Positions 1 to 8,183 of a stretch of DNA of 64,000 nucleotides are shown piece after piece. Both the position numbers and the translations under genes were made by a program. The stretch comes from Pseudomonas taetrolens (GTDB lineage: Bacteria > Pseudomonadota > Gammaproteobacteria > Pseudomonadales > Pseudomonadaceae), in assembly GCF_900475285.1 (NCBI RefSeq), contig NZ_LS483370.1:3362001-3426000 (forward strand). The letters are read 5' to 3'. Numbering within the stretch: the stretch's first letter is position 1; every line of letters starts with the position of its first letter. Below the pieces are notes generated by a model. That model searched no databases, was not told where the DNA came from, and saw nothing but the letters and a program-made list of their open reading frames with translations.

Positions 1-1
1 T

Positions 2-322
2 GGCCCGGACAACGCCAAGCGTTGGCTGAAAACCGGTAAATGCAGCTTTTTGCCTGAAGAACGCGAATGGATGGAACGCCTCAAGGGCTGGGGCCTGGTC
101 GACAGCTTCCGCTACCTGCACCCGGACGTGGCTGACCGCTTCAGCTGGTTTGACTACCGCAGCCGCGGGTTTGAAGACGAACCCAAGCGCGGCCTGCGCA
201 TCGACGTGATCCTGGCCTCCCGCGGTCTGGTGCCACGGATCAAGGATGCCGGCGTCGACTACGACCTGCGCGGCATGGAAAAACCCTCCGACCACGCCCC
301 TATCTGGCTGGAGCTCAACTAA
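2..322 (+). CDS. xthA: Exodeoxyribonuclease III, C-terminal part (5' end outside window)
   Basis: Exonuclease III / AP endonuclease of the EEP (endonuclease-exonuclease-phosphatase) fold, which cuts abasic sites and trims 3' ends in base-excision repair. The reading frame is open from base 2, so the gene starts before the window and only about 106 C-terminal residues are present. Visible family landmarks are the DVILAS strand and the terminal [10 protein letters not shown] segment, where the Asp-His pair is catalytic in the family. Residues before the first internal Met ([20 protein letters not shown]) also fit the family. It is followed by a palindromic repeat and then an unrelated gene. The assignment is by sequence recognition. 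Confidence 0.93.
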   Translation, partial: GPDNAKRWLKTGKCSFLPEEREWMERLKGWGLVDSFRYLHPDVADRFSWFDYRSRGFEDEPKRGLRIDVILASRGLVPRIKDAGVDYDLRGMEKPSDHAPIWLELN

Positions 323-383
323 AACGACTGCTGCGCAGCCGGACGCGGCCTCGCTCCGCTCGACTGCTGCTACAAACAGCTTT

Positions 384-432
384 TGTAGCCGCTGGGCCTC
401 GGCCCTTTTCGCAGCCTGCGGCAGCGGCTACA
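384..432. repeat. REP-like palindromic repeat
   Basis: TGTAGCCGCTG at 384-394 is the exact inverted repeat of CAGCGGCTACA at 422-432, with a GC-rich centre that can itself pair. Intergenic palindromes with this GC-rich, TGTAG-flanked look are common in fluorescens-lineage genomes. It lies between xthA and the next gene, and could also act as a transcript-end hairpin. Confidence 0.6.
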
Positions 433-527
433 GGCTTCCCCGAATGCAACGGGGCGATGTCATGGGCTTGCAATACCTCCGGGTTAAATTGCTGGCACTG
501 CTATGGCCCAGAGGAAGGTGCCCGTTG

Positions 528-1844
528 ATGCTGCGTCTGATGCCGTTGTTCTTGTTGTTCGTGATGACTCACCTGGCGTGTGCCGCGCCCGTTGCCGATT
601 TGCGAATTCAGGGCTCGAATACCATAGGTGCCAGTCTGGGACCGGCGCTGGTCGCGGCGATGCTGGCGGAGCAAGGTCTGCACGATATCCACAGTGTCCC
701 GACCACTGCGCCCAACGAACACAACATCATAGGGACCAACGCTCAGGGCCAACAGATCCGGGTGGCGGTCTCGGCGCACGGTTCAGGCACCGGGTTTAGC
801 GCCCTTAAGGCCGGTGAGGCCGACCTTGTCGCGGCGTCGCGCAGCATCACTGATCACGAGCTGGTCCAGCTCGATCCGCTGGGCGATCTGAAAAGCCCCG
901 ACGCCGAGCATGTGATCGCCATTGATGGCCTGGCCATTATTGTTCATCCCGACAACCCGCTGAATCAACTGAACACCGAGCAAGTGGCGCAGATTTTCAG
1001 TGGGCAACTCTCTACCTGGGAAGCTCTGGGCGGCGTCGGCGGGCCGATTCGCGTGTATGCCCGCGACGACCGGTCGGGCACCTACGACACCTTCAACCAA
1101 TTGGTCCTGAGCCGCACCGGGCATCGGCTCAGCCCCCAGTCGCAACGTTTCGAGTCCAGCAAGCAACTGTCAGAAGCGGTCAGCCATGACCCGCAAGCCA
1201 TCGGCTTTATCGGCCTGCCTTATATCCGCGAGGCGAAAGCCCTGGCCCTTGTCGACGGGGCCTCGCAACCGATGCTGCCTCTCAACAGCCTGATCGCCAG
1301 CGAAGATTATCCCTTGTCCCGGCGGCTGTACTTTTACCTGCCTCCTTCGTCGAATAACCCATGGGCCAAAGCGCTCATCAACTTCACTCAAGGCGCCCAC
1401 GGACAAGCCATCGTTTCGCAACACGGCTTTGTCGCCCAAACCGTCCTGGCCAGTCGCGTGCTTCCCGGCCCGCACATGCCTGAGGATTACCTGACGCTGA
1501 CACAGCAGGCCGAGCGCCTGTCGGTTAATTTTCGCTTTGACGAAGGCAGCGCCTCGCTGGACAACAAGGCACGCCAGGATCTGCTACGTGTCGTGGCCTA
1601 CTTAAACGCCAGCGACAAACTCAACAAACACGTCACCCTGGTGGGGTTCGGTGATGCCAAGGACAACCCCGAACGGGCAGAACTGCTGTCAAAGCTACGG
1701 GCCATGGCCGTGCGCCGTGAGCTGGTGAAAAGCGGCGTGGTGCTGCGTGAGATTCGCGGTTATGGCGCCCACATGCCGGTGGCGGCCAACACCGAAGATG
1801 AGGGCCGCTTGAAAAACCGCCGGGTTGAGGTGTGGGTGTATTGA
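528..1844 (+). CDS. Secreted phosphate-type substrate-binding protein fused to an OmpA-like peptidoglycan-binding domain
   Basis: A 438-residue protein. Residues 1-20 form a signal peptide (hydrophobic LMPLFLLFVMTHL, then ACA-A). Residues about 25-285 resemble the PstS/PBP-like phosphate-binding family (GSNTIG near the N-terminus, GSGTGFSAL, RDDRSGTYDTF). Residues about 328-438 are an OmpA-C domain (NFRFDEGSASLD, GFGDA, KNRRVEVWVY). The expected location is the periplasm, tethered to peptidoglycan. I chose ATG 528 because GAGGAAGG lies 9 bases upstream and the signal peptide then starts properly; an in-frame ATG at 462 would bury the signal. The ligand could be phosphate or another anion. It stands alone, with no transporter genes beside it. 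Confidence 0.85.
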   Translation: MLRLMPLFLLFVMTHLACAAPVADLRIQGSNTIGASLGPALVAAMLAEQGLHDIHSVPTTAPNEHNIIGTNAQGQQIRVAVSAHGSGTGFSALKAGEADLVAASRSITDHELVQLDPLGDLKSPDAEHVIAIDGLAIIVHPDNPLNQLNTEQVAQIFSGQLSTWEALGGVGGPIRVYARDDRSGTYDTFNQLVLSRTGHRLSPQSQRFESSKQLSEAVSHDPQAIGFIGLPYIREAKALALVDGASQPMLPLNSLIASEDYPLSRRLYFYLPPSSNNPWAKALINFTQGAHGQAIVSQHGFVAQTVLASRVLPGPHMPEDYLTLTQQAERLSVNFRFDEGSASLDNKARQDLLRVVAYLNASDKLNKHVTLVGFGDAKDNPERAELLSKLRAMAVRRELVKSGVVLREIRGYGAHMPVAANTEDEGRLKNRRVEVWVY

Positions 1845-1883
1845 GTCCCCCAGCGTTGTAACCATGCTGACAGCGCAAGTAGG

Positions 1884-3098
1884 TTAAACGCCCTGCCCCG
1901 CATATTTGCCTAACTCGTATTTGCCCACCGCCGCCCGGTGCACTTCATCCGGCCCATCGGCCAGGCGCAACGTGCGCTGCATGGCGTACATGTAGGCCAG
2001 CGGAAAATCCCCCGACACCCCGGCCCCACCATGGATCTGAATCGCCCGGTCGATAACCTTGAGCGCCACGTTTGGGGCGATGACCTTGATTTGCGCGATT
2101 TCACTTTTTGCGACTTTATTACCCACCGTATCCATCATGTACGCCGCTTTGAGCGTCAACAACCGCGCCATGTCGATCTCCATCCGTGAGTTGGCGATCA
2201 GATCGATGTTGCCACCCAGCCTGGCCAGCGGCTTGCCGAAGGCGTTGCGCGTGAGCGCGCGCTTGCACATCAATTCCAATGCCCGCTCAGCCATACCGAT
2301 GGAACGCATGCAATGGTGAATACGCCCGGGCCCAAGGCGGCCCTGAGCAATTTCAAAGCCACGCCCCTCCCCAAGCAGGACGTTGTCGTACGGCACCCGC
2401 ACATGTTCAAACAGCACTTCGGCGTGCCCATGAGGCGCATCGTCATAACCGAACACCGGCAATGGGCGCACGATGTGCACACCCGGCGTATCGACCGGTA
2501 CCAGGATCATCGAGTGTTGCTGATGACGCGGGCCTTCAGGATTGCTCAACCCCATGAAAATCAGAATTTTGCAGCGTGGGTCGCAGGCGCCGGAGGTCCA
2601 CCATTTACGACCATTGATCACCCATTCATCACCATCACGCACGGCGCGGGCGTCCATGTTGGTGGCATCCGACGATGCGACATCGGGTTCAGTCATGGCA
2701 AACGCCGAACGAATCTCGCCGCGCAGCAGTGGTTCGAGCCATTGCTGTTTTTGCGCCGCGCTGGCGTAACGCACCAGCACTTCCATATTGCCGGTGTCCG
2801 GGGCGGAACAGTTGAATGGCTCGGGGCCAAGCATTGAACGCCCCATGATTTCAGCGAGCGGCGCATATTCCAGGTTGGTCAAGCCAGCGCCGCGCTCCGA
2901 CTCGGGTAAGAACAGATTCCACAGACCTTGCGCCCGGGCCTTGCGTTTCAGTTCCTCCATGATCGCGGTCGGCTGCCAGCGATCACCCTGCGCCACCTGT
3001 TGTTCGAAGACCGCCTCTGCCGAGTACACATGGGTGTCCATAAAGGCGGTGACGCGCTCGCGCAGCGCCTGAACTTTCGGGGAATAAGCGAAATCCAT
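1884..3098 (-). CDS. Acyl-CoA dehydrogenase family protein
   Basis: A 404-residue flavoprotein of the acyl-CoA dehydrogenase superfamily, close to the ACAD10/11-like branch, predicted to introduce the alpha-beta double bond in an acyl-CoA in the cytosol. The three-part architecture is visible: N-terminal helical part, middle FAD/substrate part ([16 protein letters not shown]), and C-terminal helical part with the [15 protein letters not shown] segment and ADGPDEVH near the end. It lies divergent from a LysR regulator with about 150 bases between them, which suggests that regulator controls it. Substrate chain length or branching cannot be told from the sequence. It is not the isovaleryl-CoA enzyme, which is encoded at 8184. 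Confidence 0.88.
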   Translation of the reverse strand: MDFAYSPKVQALRERVTAFMDTHVYSAEAVFEQQVAQGDRWQPTAIMEELKRKARAQGLWNLFLPESERGAGLTNLEYAPLAEIMGRSMLGPEPFNCSAPDTGNMEVLVRYASAAQKQQWLEPLLRGEIRSAFAMTEPDVASSDATNMDARAVRDGDEWVINGRKWWTSGACDPRCKILIFMGLSNPEGPRHQQHSMILVPVDTPGVHIVRPLPVFGYDDAPHGHAEVLFEHVRVPYDNVLLGEGRGFEIAQGRLGPGRIHHCMRSIGMAERALELMCKRALTRNAFGKPLARLGGNIDLIANSRMEIDMARLLTLKAAYMMDTVGNKVAKSEIAQIKVIAPNVALKVIDRAIQIHGGAGVSGDFPLAYMYAMQRTLRLADGPDEVHRAAVGKYELGKYAGQGV

Positions 3099-3251
3099 GG
3101 AGAGCTACCTTCATACCGGTCATGTCAAAAGTGATGTTCCGATCCTAGATCAGCCGACCTTCATTTACCTTGTCTATTTACCGCGTGTATTACCATTCAT
3201 AAGCAATATATGATTCGGGCGCAGTCCCCTTTCAATCACCAGAGCCGTGCC

Positions 3252-4217
3252 ATGAACCTGAGCAAGGTCGATCTCAATCTGTTTGTCGTGTTCGACGCCA
3301 TTTACACCGAAGGCAATCTGACCCGCGCCGGGCAAATCATTGGTATCACTCAGCCGGCCGTGTCCAACGCTCTGGCGCGACTGCGCGAAAGCTTCAACGA
3401 TCCGTTGTTCGTGCGCACGGCTCAGGGCATGGTGCCGACACCGATGGCGCAAAACATCATCAGCCCGGTGCGCAGCGCCCTCGCGTTGCTGCGTGTCTCG
3501 GTGCAGGAAAGCCGCACCTTCAACCCGCTGCAGGCGAACAAGACATTCCGCATCAGCATGACTGACCTGTCCGAAGCGGTCATTTTGCCGCCGCTGTTTC
3601 AGCGCCTGCGACGCCAGGCTCCCGCGGTAGTGGTTGAAAGCTTTCTCTCCCATCGTCGTGAAACCACCAGCGACCTGGCCGCCGGACGCCTGGACTTCGC
3701 GGTGGATGCGCCGCTCAATACCGACCCGCAAGTGCGCCACGTCAAGCTGATGGAAGACCGCTACGTGTGTGCCATGCGCCAGGAACACCCGCTGGCCGAC
3801 AAATCGGCGATCAGCCTCGATGACTATCTGGGACTGACCCATATCCATATTTCAACCCGGCGCAACGGCCTCGGCGAAGTGGACCTGGCTCTGGGCAAAA
3901 TGGGCCAGCAACGCAAAATCACCCTGCGCTCACAGCATTACCTGATGGCGTCCAATGTGCTGCAGCAAACCGACATGGTCATGACCGTGCCCGAGCGTTT
4001 CGCCCGCCGTCATGCTTTGCATTTCGTAGCGTTGCCGCTCAATGAGTTGCCTACGGTTGAAACTCATCTGTACTGGCACGAAAGCACAGAGCAAGACCCT
4101 GCCAACCGCTGGATGCGTGAGCAACTGATCGAGCTGTGCCAGCAACAGATCGCTCAGGAAAAGAAAGCTGAAGCCGCGCACCTGCTTGACGTATACGTCA
4201 AGCAGCCATTAGCTTAG
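3252..4217 (+). CDS. LysR-family transcriptional regulator
   Basis: A 321-residue LysR-type regulator. The N-terminal winged helix-turn-helix is clear (residues about 5-65; NLTRAGQIIGITQPAVSNAL), followed by a substrate-binding effector domain. ATG 3252 is chosen because MNLSKVDLNLFVVFDAI is the usual LysR opening; an earlier in-frame start at 3210 would add unrelated residues. It is divergent from the acyl-CoA dehydrogenase gene and so is its likely regulator. The 3' end of the gene carries a long perfect palindrome (4182-4205) that probably serves the next gene, liuR. The effector is unknown. Confidence 0.9.
   Translation: MNLSKVDLNLFVVFDAIYTEGNLTRAGQIIGITQPAVSNALARLRESFNDPLFVRTAQGMVPTPMAQNIISPVRSALALLRVSVQESRTFNPLQANKTFRISMTDLSEAVILPPLFQRLRRQAPAVVVESFLSHRRETTSDLAAGRLDFAVDAPLNTDPQVRHVKLMEDRYVCAMRQEHPLADKSAISLDDYLGLTHIHISTRRNGLGEVDLALGKMGQQRKITLRSQHYLMASNVLQQTDMVMTVPERFARRHALHFVALPLNELPTVETHLYWHESTEQDPANRWMREQLIELCQQQIAQEKKAEAAHLLDVYVKQPLA
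4182..4205. promoter_or_regulatory. 24-bp perfect palindrome, probable LiuR autoregulatory operator
   Basis: A 24-base perfect palindrome inside the last codons of the LysR gene, 38 bases before liuR. Its core TTGACGTATACGTCAA (4186-4201) agrees at 12 of 16 positions with the palindrome TTTACGTTAACGTAAA found before liuA at 8111. Its TTGACG could serve as a -35 box, the usual arrangement for MerR-family operators. The coding overlap shows it is not simply intergenic drift. Confidence 0.6.
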
Positions 4218-4243
4218 GAATACGATTTTTCCAGAGCCCGCCC

Positions 4244-4660
4244 ATGAGCAGCCAGACGTACAGTATTTCCGACCTTGCCCGCGAGCTGGACATCACCACA
4301 CGCGCCATTCGCTTTTATGAAGAACAAGGACTGCTCGCCCCTGAACGACGCGGTCAGGAGCGGGTGTATTCAGCGCGGGACAAAGTCAGCCTGAAACTGA
4401 TATTGCGCGGCAAGCGCATCGGCTTTTCGCTGGCTGAATGCCGCGAATTGATCGAGTTGTATGACCCGAGCAGCGGCAATCAAAAACAGCTGAACAGCAT
4501 GCTGGGCAAAATTGCCGAACGCCGTGAGCAACTGGAACAACAGTTGCTGGATATCCAGCAAATGCAGCTGGAGCTGGATACCGCCGAGGAGCGCTGTACC
4601 CAGGCACTTGAGCAAACCATTAAAAGCCAGACGGCCTCCCGGACCTCGACAGTGCTATAG
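4244..4660 (+). CDS. liuR: MerR-family regulator LiuR of leucine/isovalerate utilisation
   Basis: A 138-residue MerR-family regulator. Residues about 6-75 are the winged-helix DNA-binding domain (YSISDLARELDITTRAIRFY, EEQGLLAPERRG), followed by a long helix (about 85-130) that forms the dimer coiled coil. LiuR of proteobacteria controls the liu genes for branched-chain acyl-CoA degradation. The assignment rests on the domain, on mvaB immediately downstream, and on the MerR-type palindromes before liuA and before this gene. It is probably cotranscribed with mvaB (90-base gap). Confidence 0.85.
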   Translation: MSSQTYSISDLARELDITTRAIRFYEEQGLLAPERRGQERVYSARDKVSLKLILRGKRIGFSLAECRELIELYDPSSGNQKQLNSMLGKIAERREQLEQQLLDIQQMQLELDTAEERCTQALEQTIKSQTASRTSTVL

Positions 4661-4749
4661 GCTTTTCCTGCTGCAATGGCATCAGGACACGCCAACGCAT
4701 TGCACCTTCGCGCCTATAAGGCTTAACGCTATTCAACAGGTGAACCCCC

Positions 4750-5646
4750 ATGACACTTCCCACCCATGTGCGCCTGATCGAAGTCGGTCCGCGCGACGGC
4801 CTGCAAAATGAAGCCATGCCCATCAGCGTGGCAGACAAGGTGCATCTGGTAGACGCCCTGACCGACGCCGGGCTTGGCTATATCGAAGTCGGCAGTTTCG
4901 TTTCGCCCAAATGGGTGCCGCAAATGGCAGGCTCCGCCGAAGTCTTCGCCCGGATCCAGCACAAGCCCGGGGTGGTCTATGGCGCGCTGGCACCCAATTT
5001 GCGCGGTTTTGAAGACGCCGTGGCGGCAGGCGTCAAGGAAGTCGCCGTGTTTGCGGCCGCCTCCGAAGCCTTCTCGCAACGCAATATTAATTGCTCGATC
5101 AGCGAAAGTCTGGCGCGCTTTGTGCCCATCATTGAAGCCGCACAACAACACGGGATCAGCGTGCGCGGCTATGTGTCCTGCGTGCTCGGCTGCCCGTACG
5201 AGGGCAACGTGCCTCCGCAACAGGTCGCGGCCGTGGCCAAAGAGCTGTACGCGATGGACTGCTACGAGGTTTCCCTGGGGGACACCATCGGCACCGGTAC
5301 ACCCAACGCTACACGGGCGATGTTCGAGGCTGTCACCGCGCACGTGCCGCGAGAAAAACTCGCCGGGCATTTCCACGACACCTACGGTCAGGCGCTGGTG
5401 AATATTTACGCGAGCCTGCAGGAAGGGATCGCCGTGTTCGACAGCTCGATCGCCGGACTTGGCGGCTGCCCCTACGCCAAGGGTGCCAGCGGTAACGTGG
5501 CCACCGAAGACGTGCTGTACATGCTCCAGGGCATGGGCATTGAAACCGGGGTCGACATGGACAAGCTGCTGCTGGCCGGGCAACACATCTGCAACGTGCT
5601 GGGTCGTGTTACCGGTTCACGGGTGGCCAAGGCGCGCCAGGGCTAA
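4750..5646 (+). CDS. mvaB: Hydroxymethylglutaryl-CoA lyase
   Basis: A 298-residue HMG-CoA lyase (also called LiuE). It splits 3-hydroxy-3-methylglutaryl-CoA into acetyl-CoA and acetoacetate, the last step of leucine degradation. It is a TIM-barrel of the DRE-metallolyase family: [11 protein letters not shown] near residue 10-20 holds the metal and catalytic residues, the HFHDT segment provides metal-binding histidines, and [14 protein letters not shown] carries the active-site Cys240. It follows liuR and lies apart from liuABCD, separated by the crcY sRNA and an acyl-CoA ligase gene. P. putida has the same mvaB-crcY adjacency. A terminator lies at 5703-5726. Confidence 0.95.
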   Translation: MTLPTHVRLIEVGPRDGLQNEAMPISVADKVHLVDALTDAGLGYIEVGSFVSPKWVPQMAGSAEVFARIQHKPGVVYGALAPNLRGFEDAVAAGVKEVAVFAAASEAFSQRNINCSISESLARFVPIIEAAQQHGISVRGYVSCVLGCPYEGNVPPQQVAAVAKELYAMDCYEVSLGDTIGTGTPNATRAMFEAVTAHVPREKLAGHFHDTYGQALVNIYASLQEGIAVFDSSIAGLGGCPYAKGASGNVATEDVLYMLQGMGIETGVDMDKLLLAGQHICNVLGRVTGSRVAKARQG

Positions 5647-5659
5647 AAGTGTGCCGCGG

Positions 5660-5690
5660 TGTTACCGCACTGTCACTGAAACGAGTAACA
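5660..5690 (+). promoter_or_regulatory. Probable CbrB activator sites upstream of crcY
   Basis: TGTTAC at 5660-5665, a near copy TGTCAC at 5671-5676, and the inverted copy GTAACA at 5685-5690. TGTTAC half-sites are the described CbrB recognition element upstream of Pseudomonas crcZ/crcY. They lie about 85-115 bases before the -24 element at 5774, a usual distance for an RpoN-dependent activator. Confidence 0.65.
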
Positions 5691-5702
5691 CGGAAACAAA
5701 CC

Positions 5703-5726
5703 GACCGGCCTCATGGCCGGTTTTTT
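5703..5726 (+). terminator. Rho-independent terminator of liuR-mvaB
   Basis: The stem ACCGGCC-TCAT-GGCCGGT is followed by TTTTTT. It sits between the CbrB-type sites and the crcY promoter, so mvaB transcription should stop before the sRNA. Confidence 0.8.
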
Positions 5727-5771
5727 ATGGCCATAAAATACAAGCCATTGATTTATAACGATTTTTAAAAG

Positions 5772-5788
5772 TTGGCACGGCTCCTGCT
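5772..5788 (+). promoter_or_regulatory. Sigma-54 (RpoN) promoter of crcY
   Basis: TTGGCACG with GG at 5774-5775 and TGC with GC at 5786-5787 leave exactly 10 bases between the invariant GG and GC, the canonical -24/-12 spacing. The predicted start is near 5799. Confidence 0.85.
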
Positions 5789-5798
5789 ATCTCTATGG

Positions 5799-6183
5799 CA
5801 TAACAAGAATAAAAATTGCGGCAACATAATAAAAACAATACGAAACGACTCTGACATAACAAAAACAACACGGCAGAGACGCAGCTAACAGATTTTTTTG
5901 GAGAAGGTTTACTTTTCCGGGGAGCTAACAAGCCACCTCGCAACCGGGCAGAGAATAATAAAACTACCTTCAGGTAGCACCCGCACAGGTTGGATCACAG
6001 GTTTGATAGCCAGTGATAAAAGTGGATCAGCGCTCAAAAAAATACGTTTGCTCTTGATCCCGGATGGGGATCACCAAAACAGCAACAAAGGGCCACGGTT
6101 CCAAAAACAACAATAGACCGCCCCTCAATAATAAAAAAAGAGCACGCAACGACAAATTAAAGGGGAGCCTCGGCTCCCCTTTG
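5799..6183 (+). ncRNA. crcY: CrcY-type sRNA, titrates the Hfq/Crc catabolite repressor
   Basis: A noncoding transcript of about 385 nt predicted from an RpoN promoter and a terminator at 6159-6183. It carries six clusters of the Hfq/Crc-binding motif AAnAAnAA: 5802-5815, 5828-5838, 5858-5868, 5954-5961, 6103-6113 and 6127-6137. CrcZ/CrcY/CrcX RNAs sequester Hfq/Crc when CbrAB is active, relieving catabolite repression. The 5' end (GCATAACAAGAATAAAAA) looks like CrcZ of P. aeruginosa as I recall it. The position beside mvaB is why I choose CrcY rather than CrcX or CrcZ. A 72-codon frame inside (5898-6116) has no family likeness and is not taken as a gene. Confidence 0.88.
6159..6183 (+). terminator. 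crcY terminator
   Basis: Strong GC-rich hairpin (AGGGGAGC paired with GCTCCCCT, flanked by AA and TT) followed by a short TTTG tail. It defines the 3' end of the sRNA. Confidence 0.8.
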
Positions 6184-6220
6184 TGCTGTCTGGAGAACCT
6201 GAAAACCGCAAACCTCTAGC

Positions 6221-6275
6221 ACAGGAACGAGCGGCCAGCGGCACCATGGCCACGCGATAGACGTTCGCTCCTGCA
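6221..6275. repeat. REP-like inverted repeat
   Basis: CAGGAACGAGCG near 6222 and CGTTCGCTCCTG near 6263 form an inverted repeat matching at 10 of 12 positions, with a GC-rich centre. The form is that of the fluorescens-lineage REP elements. It lies just beyond the 3' ends of crcY and the convergent ligase gene. Confidence 0.55.
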
Positions 6276-6291
6276 AGGTTTCACCGCCCGT

Positions 6292-7977
6292 TCAGCGCAG
6301 TTGCTGGCACTCCTGAATGCTGATTTCGCGCATCTTGAACTTCTGGATCTTGCCGGTCACGGTCATCGGGAATGCCTCGACAAACTTGAAGTAGCGCGGT
6401 GTCTTGAAATGGGCGATTCGTGATTTGCACCAGGTCTGCAATTCCAGCTCATTGGCCACGTGTCCCGGATGCAGCTTGATCCAGGCGACGATCTCTTCAC
6501 CGTACTTGGCATCCGGAATCCCTACCACCTGTACATCGGCCACCGCCGGATGCGTGAAGAAAAACTCTTCAAGCTCACGCGGGTAAACGTTTTCGCCGCC
6601 ACGAATAATCATGTCCTTGTTGCGCCCGACAATGCGCACATACCCCTGCTCGCTCATCTCGGCCAGATCGCCGGTGTGCATCCAGCCTTCGCTGTCGATG
6701 GCTTCCCGGGTGGCCTGCGGGTTGTTCCAGTACCCCAGCATCACGCTGTACCCCCGGGTACAGAGCTCGCCTACCTGACCACGCTCAACGATGTTGCCTT
6801 GAGCATCGACCAGTTTGCTCTCCAGCTGCGGCTGGGTACGTCCCACCGTCGTCACCCGCAACTCCAGGTCATCCGCCGGGCCGGTCTGGATCGATACCGG
6901 GCTGGTCTCGGTCATGCCATAGGCAATTTGCACCTCTCCCATGTGCATCTCACGAATCACCCGACGCATCACTTCGATGGGGCACGTTGCCCCGGCCATG
7001 ATCCCGGTGCGCAGGCTCGACAGATCAAACCCGGCCCGTTGCGGATGATCGAGCATGGCGATAAACATGGTGGGCACGCCGTACAACCCGGTCGCGCACT
7101 CTTCGGCAACCGCTTGCAAGGTCAGGCCCGGGTCGAAAGCATCACTGGGATAAATCATGGTCGTGCCATGAGTCACACACCCCAGATTGCCCATGACCAT
7201 GCCAAAGCAGTGATACAGCGGCACCGGGATTACCAGCCGATCGCTGGATGTCAACCCGAGGCTTTCGCCGACCATATAGCCATTATTGAGAATATTGTGA
7301 TGACTGAGGGTTGCCCCTTTCGGGAAGCCTGTGGTGCCTGAGGTGTACTGAATGTTCACCGGCTGATGGAACTGCACGCTGGCCTGACGGGCATAGAGCT
7401 GGCTGACCGGCACCCCGGCGCCTGCCGTCGCGAGTTGCGACCAGGGCATGAAACCGCACGGCGGTTGCTCGCTGAGGCTGATGACCCCGCGCAACGCTTC
7501 AAAGCGCTCACTCTTGAAATGCCCTGCCGGTTGCGCGGCCAGTTCCGGGATCAACGTCTGGAGCATGGCGTGATAATCGGATGTCTTGAACGCACCCGCG
7601 CACACTAGCCACTGACAGGCCGACTGTTTGAGCACGTACTCCAGCTCAGCAAGACGATAGGCCGGGTTGATATTGACCAGAATCACGCCGATTTTGGCAC
7701 TGGCGAACTGGCAGATGAACCATTCAACACAGTTGGGCGCCCATACCCCGAGCCGGTCACCCGCCTCCAGGCCCAATGCCAGTAGCGCTCTGGCGTGCAG
7801 GTCAACCGCCTGCCCCAGTTGCGCCCATGTATAGCGCTGGCGCTGATGGCAGACGACCAACGCCTCGCCTTCAGAATAACGTGCAACCGTTTGATCGAAA
7901 GCCTGACCGATGGTCATCGCCAGCAGGGCCTTGTCTTGAGCGCCCTGGCTGTAACTGGGGACAGATTGCGACTTCAT
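6292..7977 (-). CDS. AMP-forming acyl-CoA ligase, divergent from liuA
   Basis: A 561-residue ANL-superfamily adenylate-forming enzyme that activates a carboxylic acid to its CoA thioester with ATP. Visible motifs: P-loop-like [25 protein letters not shown], the hinge-region MHTGDLAEM, and the C-terminal catalytic Lys in [14 protein letters not shown] 7977 is chosen because GAGGAG precedes it by about 7 bases; upstream in-frame codons would run through the LiuR-type operators. It shares the operator region with liuABCD, so it is probably in the LiuR regulon, and a role in activating free isovalerate or a related acid is an inference. A gene of this kind next to liu is usual in fluorescens/putida relatives. 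Confidence 0.85.
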   Translation of the reverse strand: MKSQSVPSYSQGAQDKALLAMTIGQAFDQTVARYSEGEALVVCHQRQRYTWAQLGQAVDLHARALLALGLEAGDRLGVWAPNCVEWFICQFASAKIGVILVNINPAYRLAELEYVLKQSACQWLVCAGAFKTSDYHAMLQTLIPELAAQPAGHFKSERFEALRGVISLSEQPPCGFMPWSQLATAGAGVPVSQLYARQASVQFHQPVNIQYTSGTTGFPKGATLSHHNILNNGYMVGESLGLTSSDRLVIPVPLYHCFGMVMGNLGCVTHGTTMIYPSDAFDPGLTLQAVAEECATGLYGVPTMFIAMLDHPQRAGFDLSSLRTGIMAGATCPIEVMRRVIREMHMGEVQIAYGMTETSPVSIQTGPADDLELRVTTVGRTQPQLESKLVDAQGNIVERGQVGELCTRGYSVMLGYWNNPQATREAIDSEGWMHTGDLAEMSEQGYVRIVGRNKDMIIRGGENVYPRELEEFFFTHPAVADVQVVGIPDAKYGEEIVAWIKLHPGHVANELELQTWCKSRIAHFKTPRYFKFVEAFPMTVTGKIQKFKMREISIQECQQLR

Positions 7978-8068
7978 GGCAACTCCTCTTGTGATTGTTT
8001 TGGGAGCATGAGCAACGCGGATCTCGGCGCTGTCTCTAGAGGGAGAACGGTCATTACTCTGGCCTAAG

Positions 8069-8084
8069 TTGACGTTAACGTAAA
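8069..8084. promoter_or_regulatory. LiuR-type operator 1
   Basis: TTGACGTTAACGTAAA differs at one base from the perfect palindrome at 8111. It lies between the divergent ligase and liuA genes, closer to the ligase. Confidence 0.8.
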
Positions 8085-8110
8085 GGTCATTGACAGCCTT
8101 GCCCGCCAAG

Positions 8111-8126
8111 TTTACGTTAACGTAAA
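8111..8126. promoter_or_regulatory. LiuR-type operator 2 (perfect palindrome)
   Basis: TTTACGTTAACGTAAA is a perfect 16-base palindrome matching the published LiuR motif as I recall it. A TTGACA (8090-8095) lies on its upstream side, as expected if a MerR-family regulator sits between -35 and -10 of the liuA promoter. Confidence 0.85.
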
Positions 8127-8157
8127 GCATACCCGTGGCGATGCCGCCATCGCCCCC

Positions 8158-8168
8158 AATAAGAACAA
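8158..8168 (+). promoter_or_regulatory. Hfq/Crc-type A-rich motif in the liuA leader
   Basis: AATAAGAACAA contains two overlapping AAnAAnAA motifs 15 bases before the liuA start codon, next to the ribosome-binding region. This is where Hfq/Crc blocks translation of catabolic mRNAs in Pseudomonas. Confidence 0.6.
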
Positions 8169-8183
8169 CGATCAAGGTGCACC

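Noticed and set aside
5898..6116. 72-codon open frame between mvaB and the ligase
   Set aside because: It lies entirely inside the crcY transcript, has no ribosome site worth the name and no family likeness. The A-rich clusters explain the composition.
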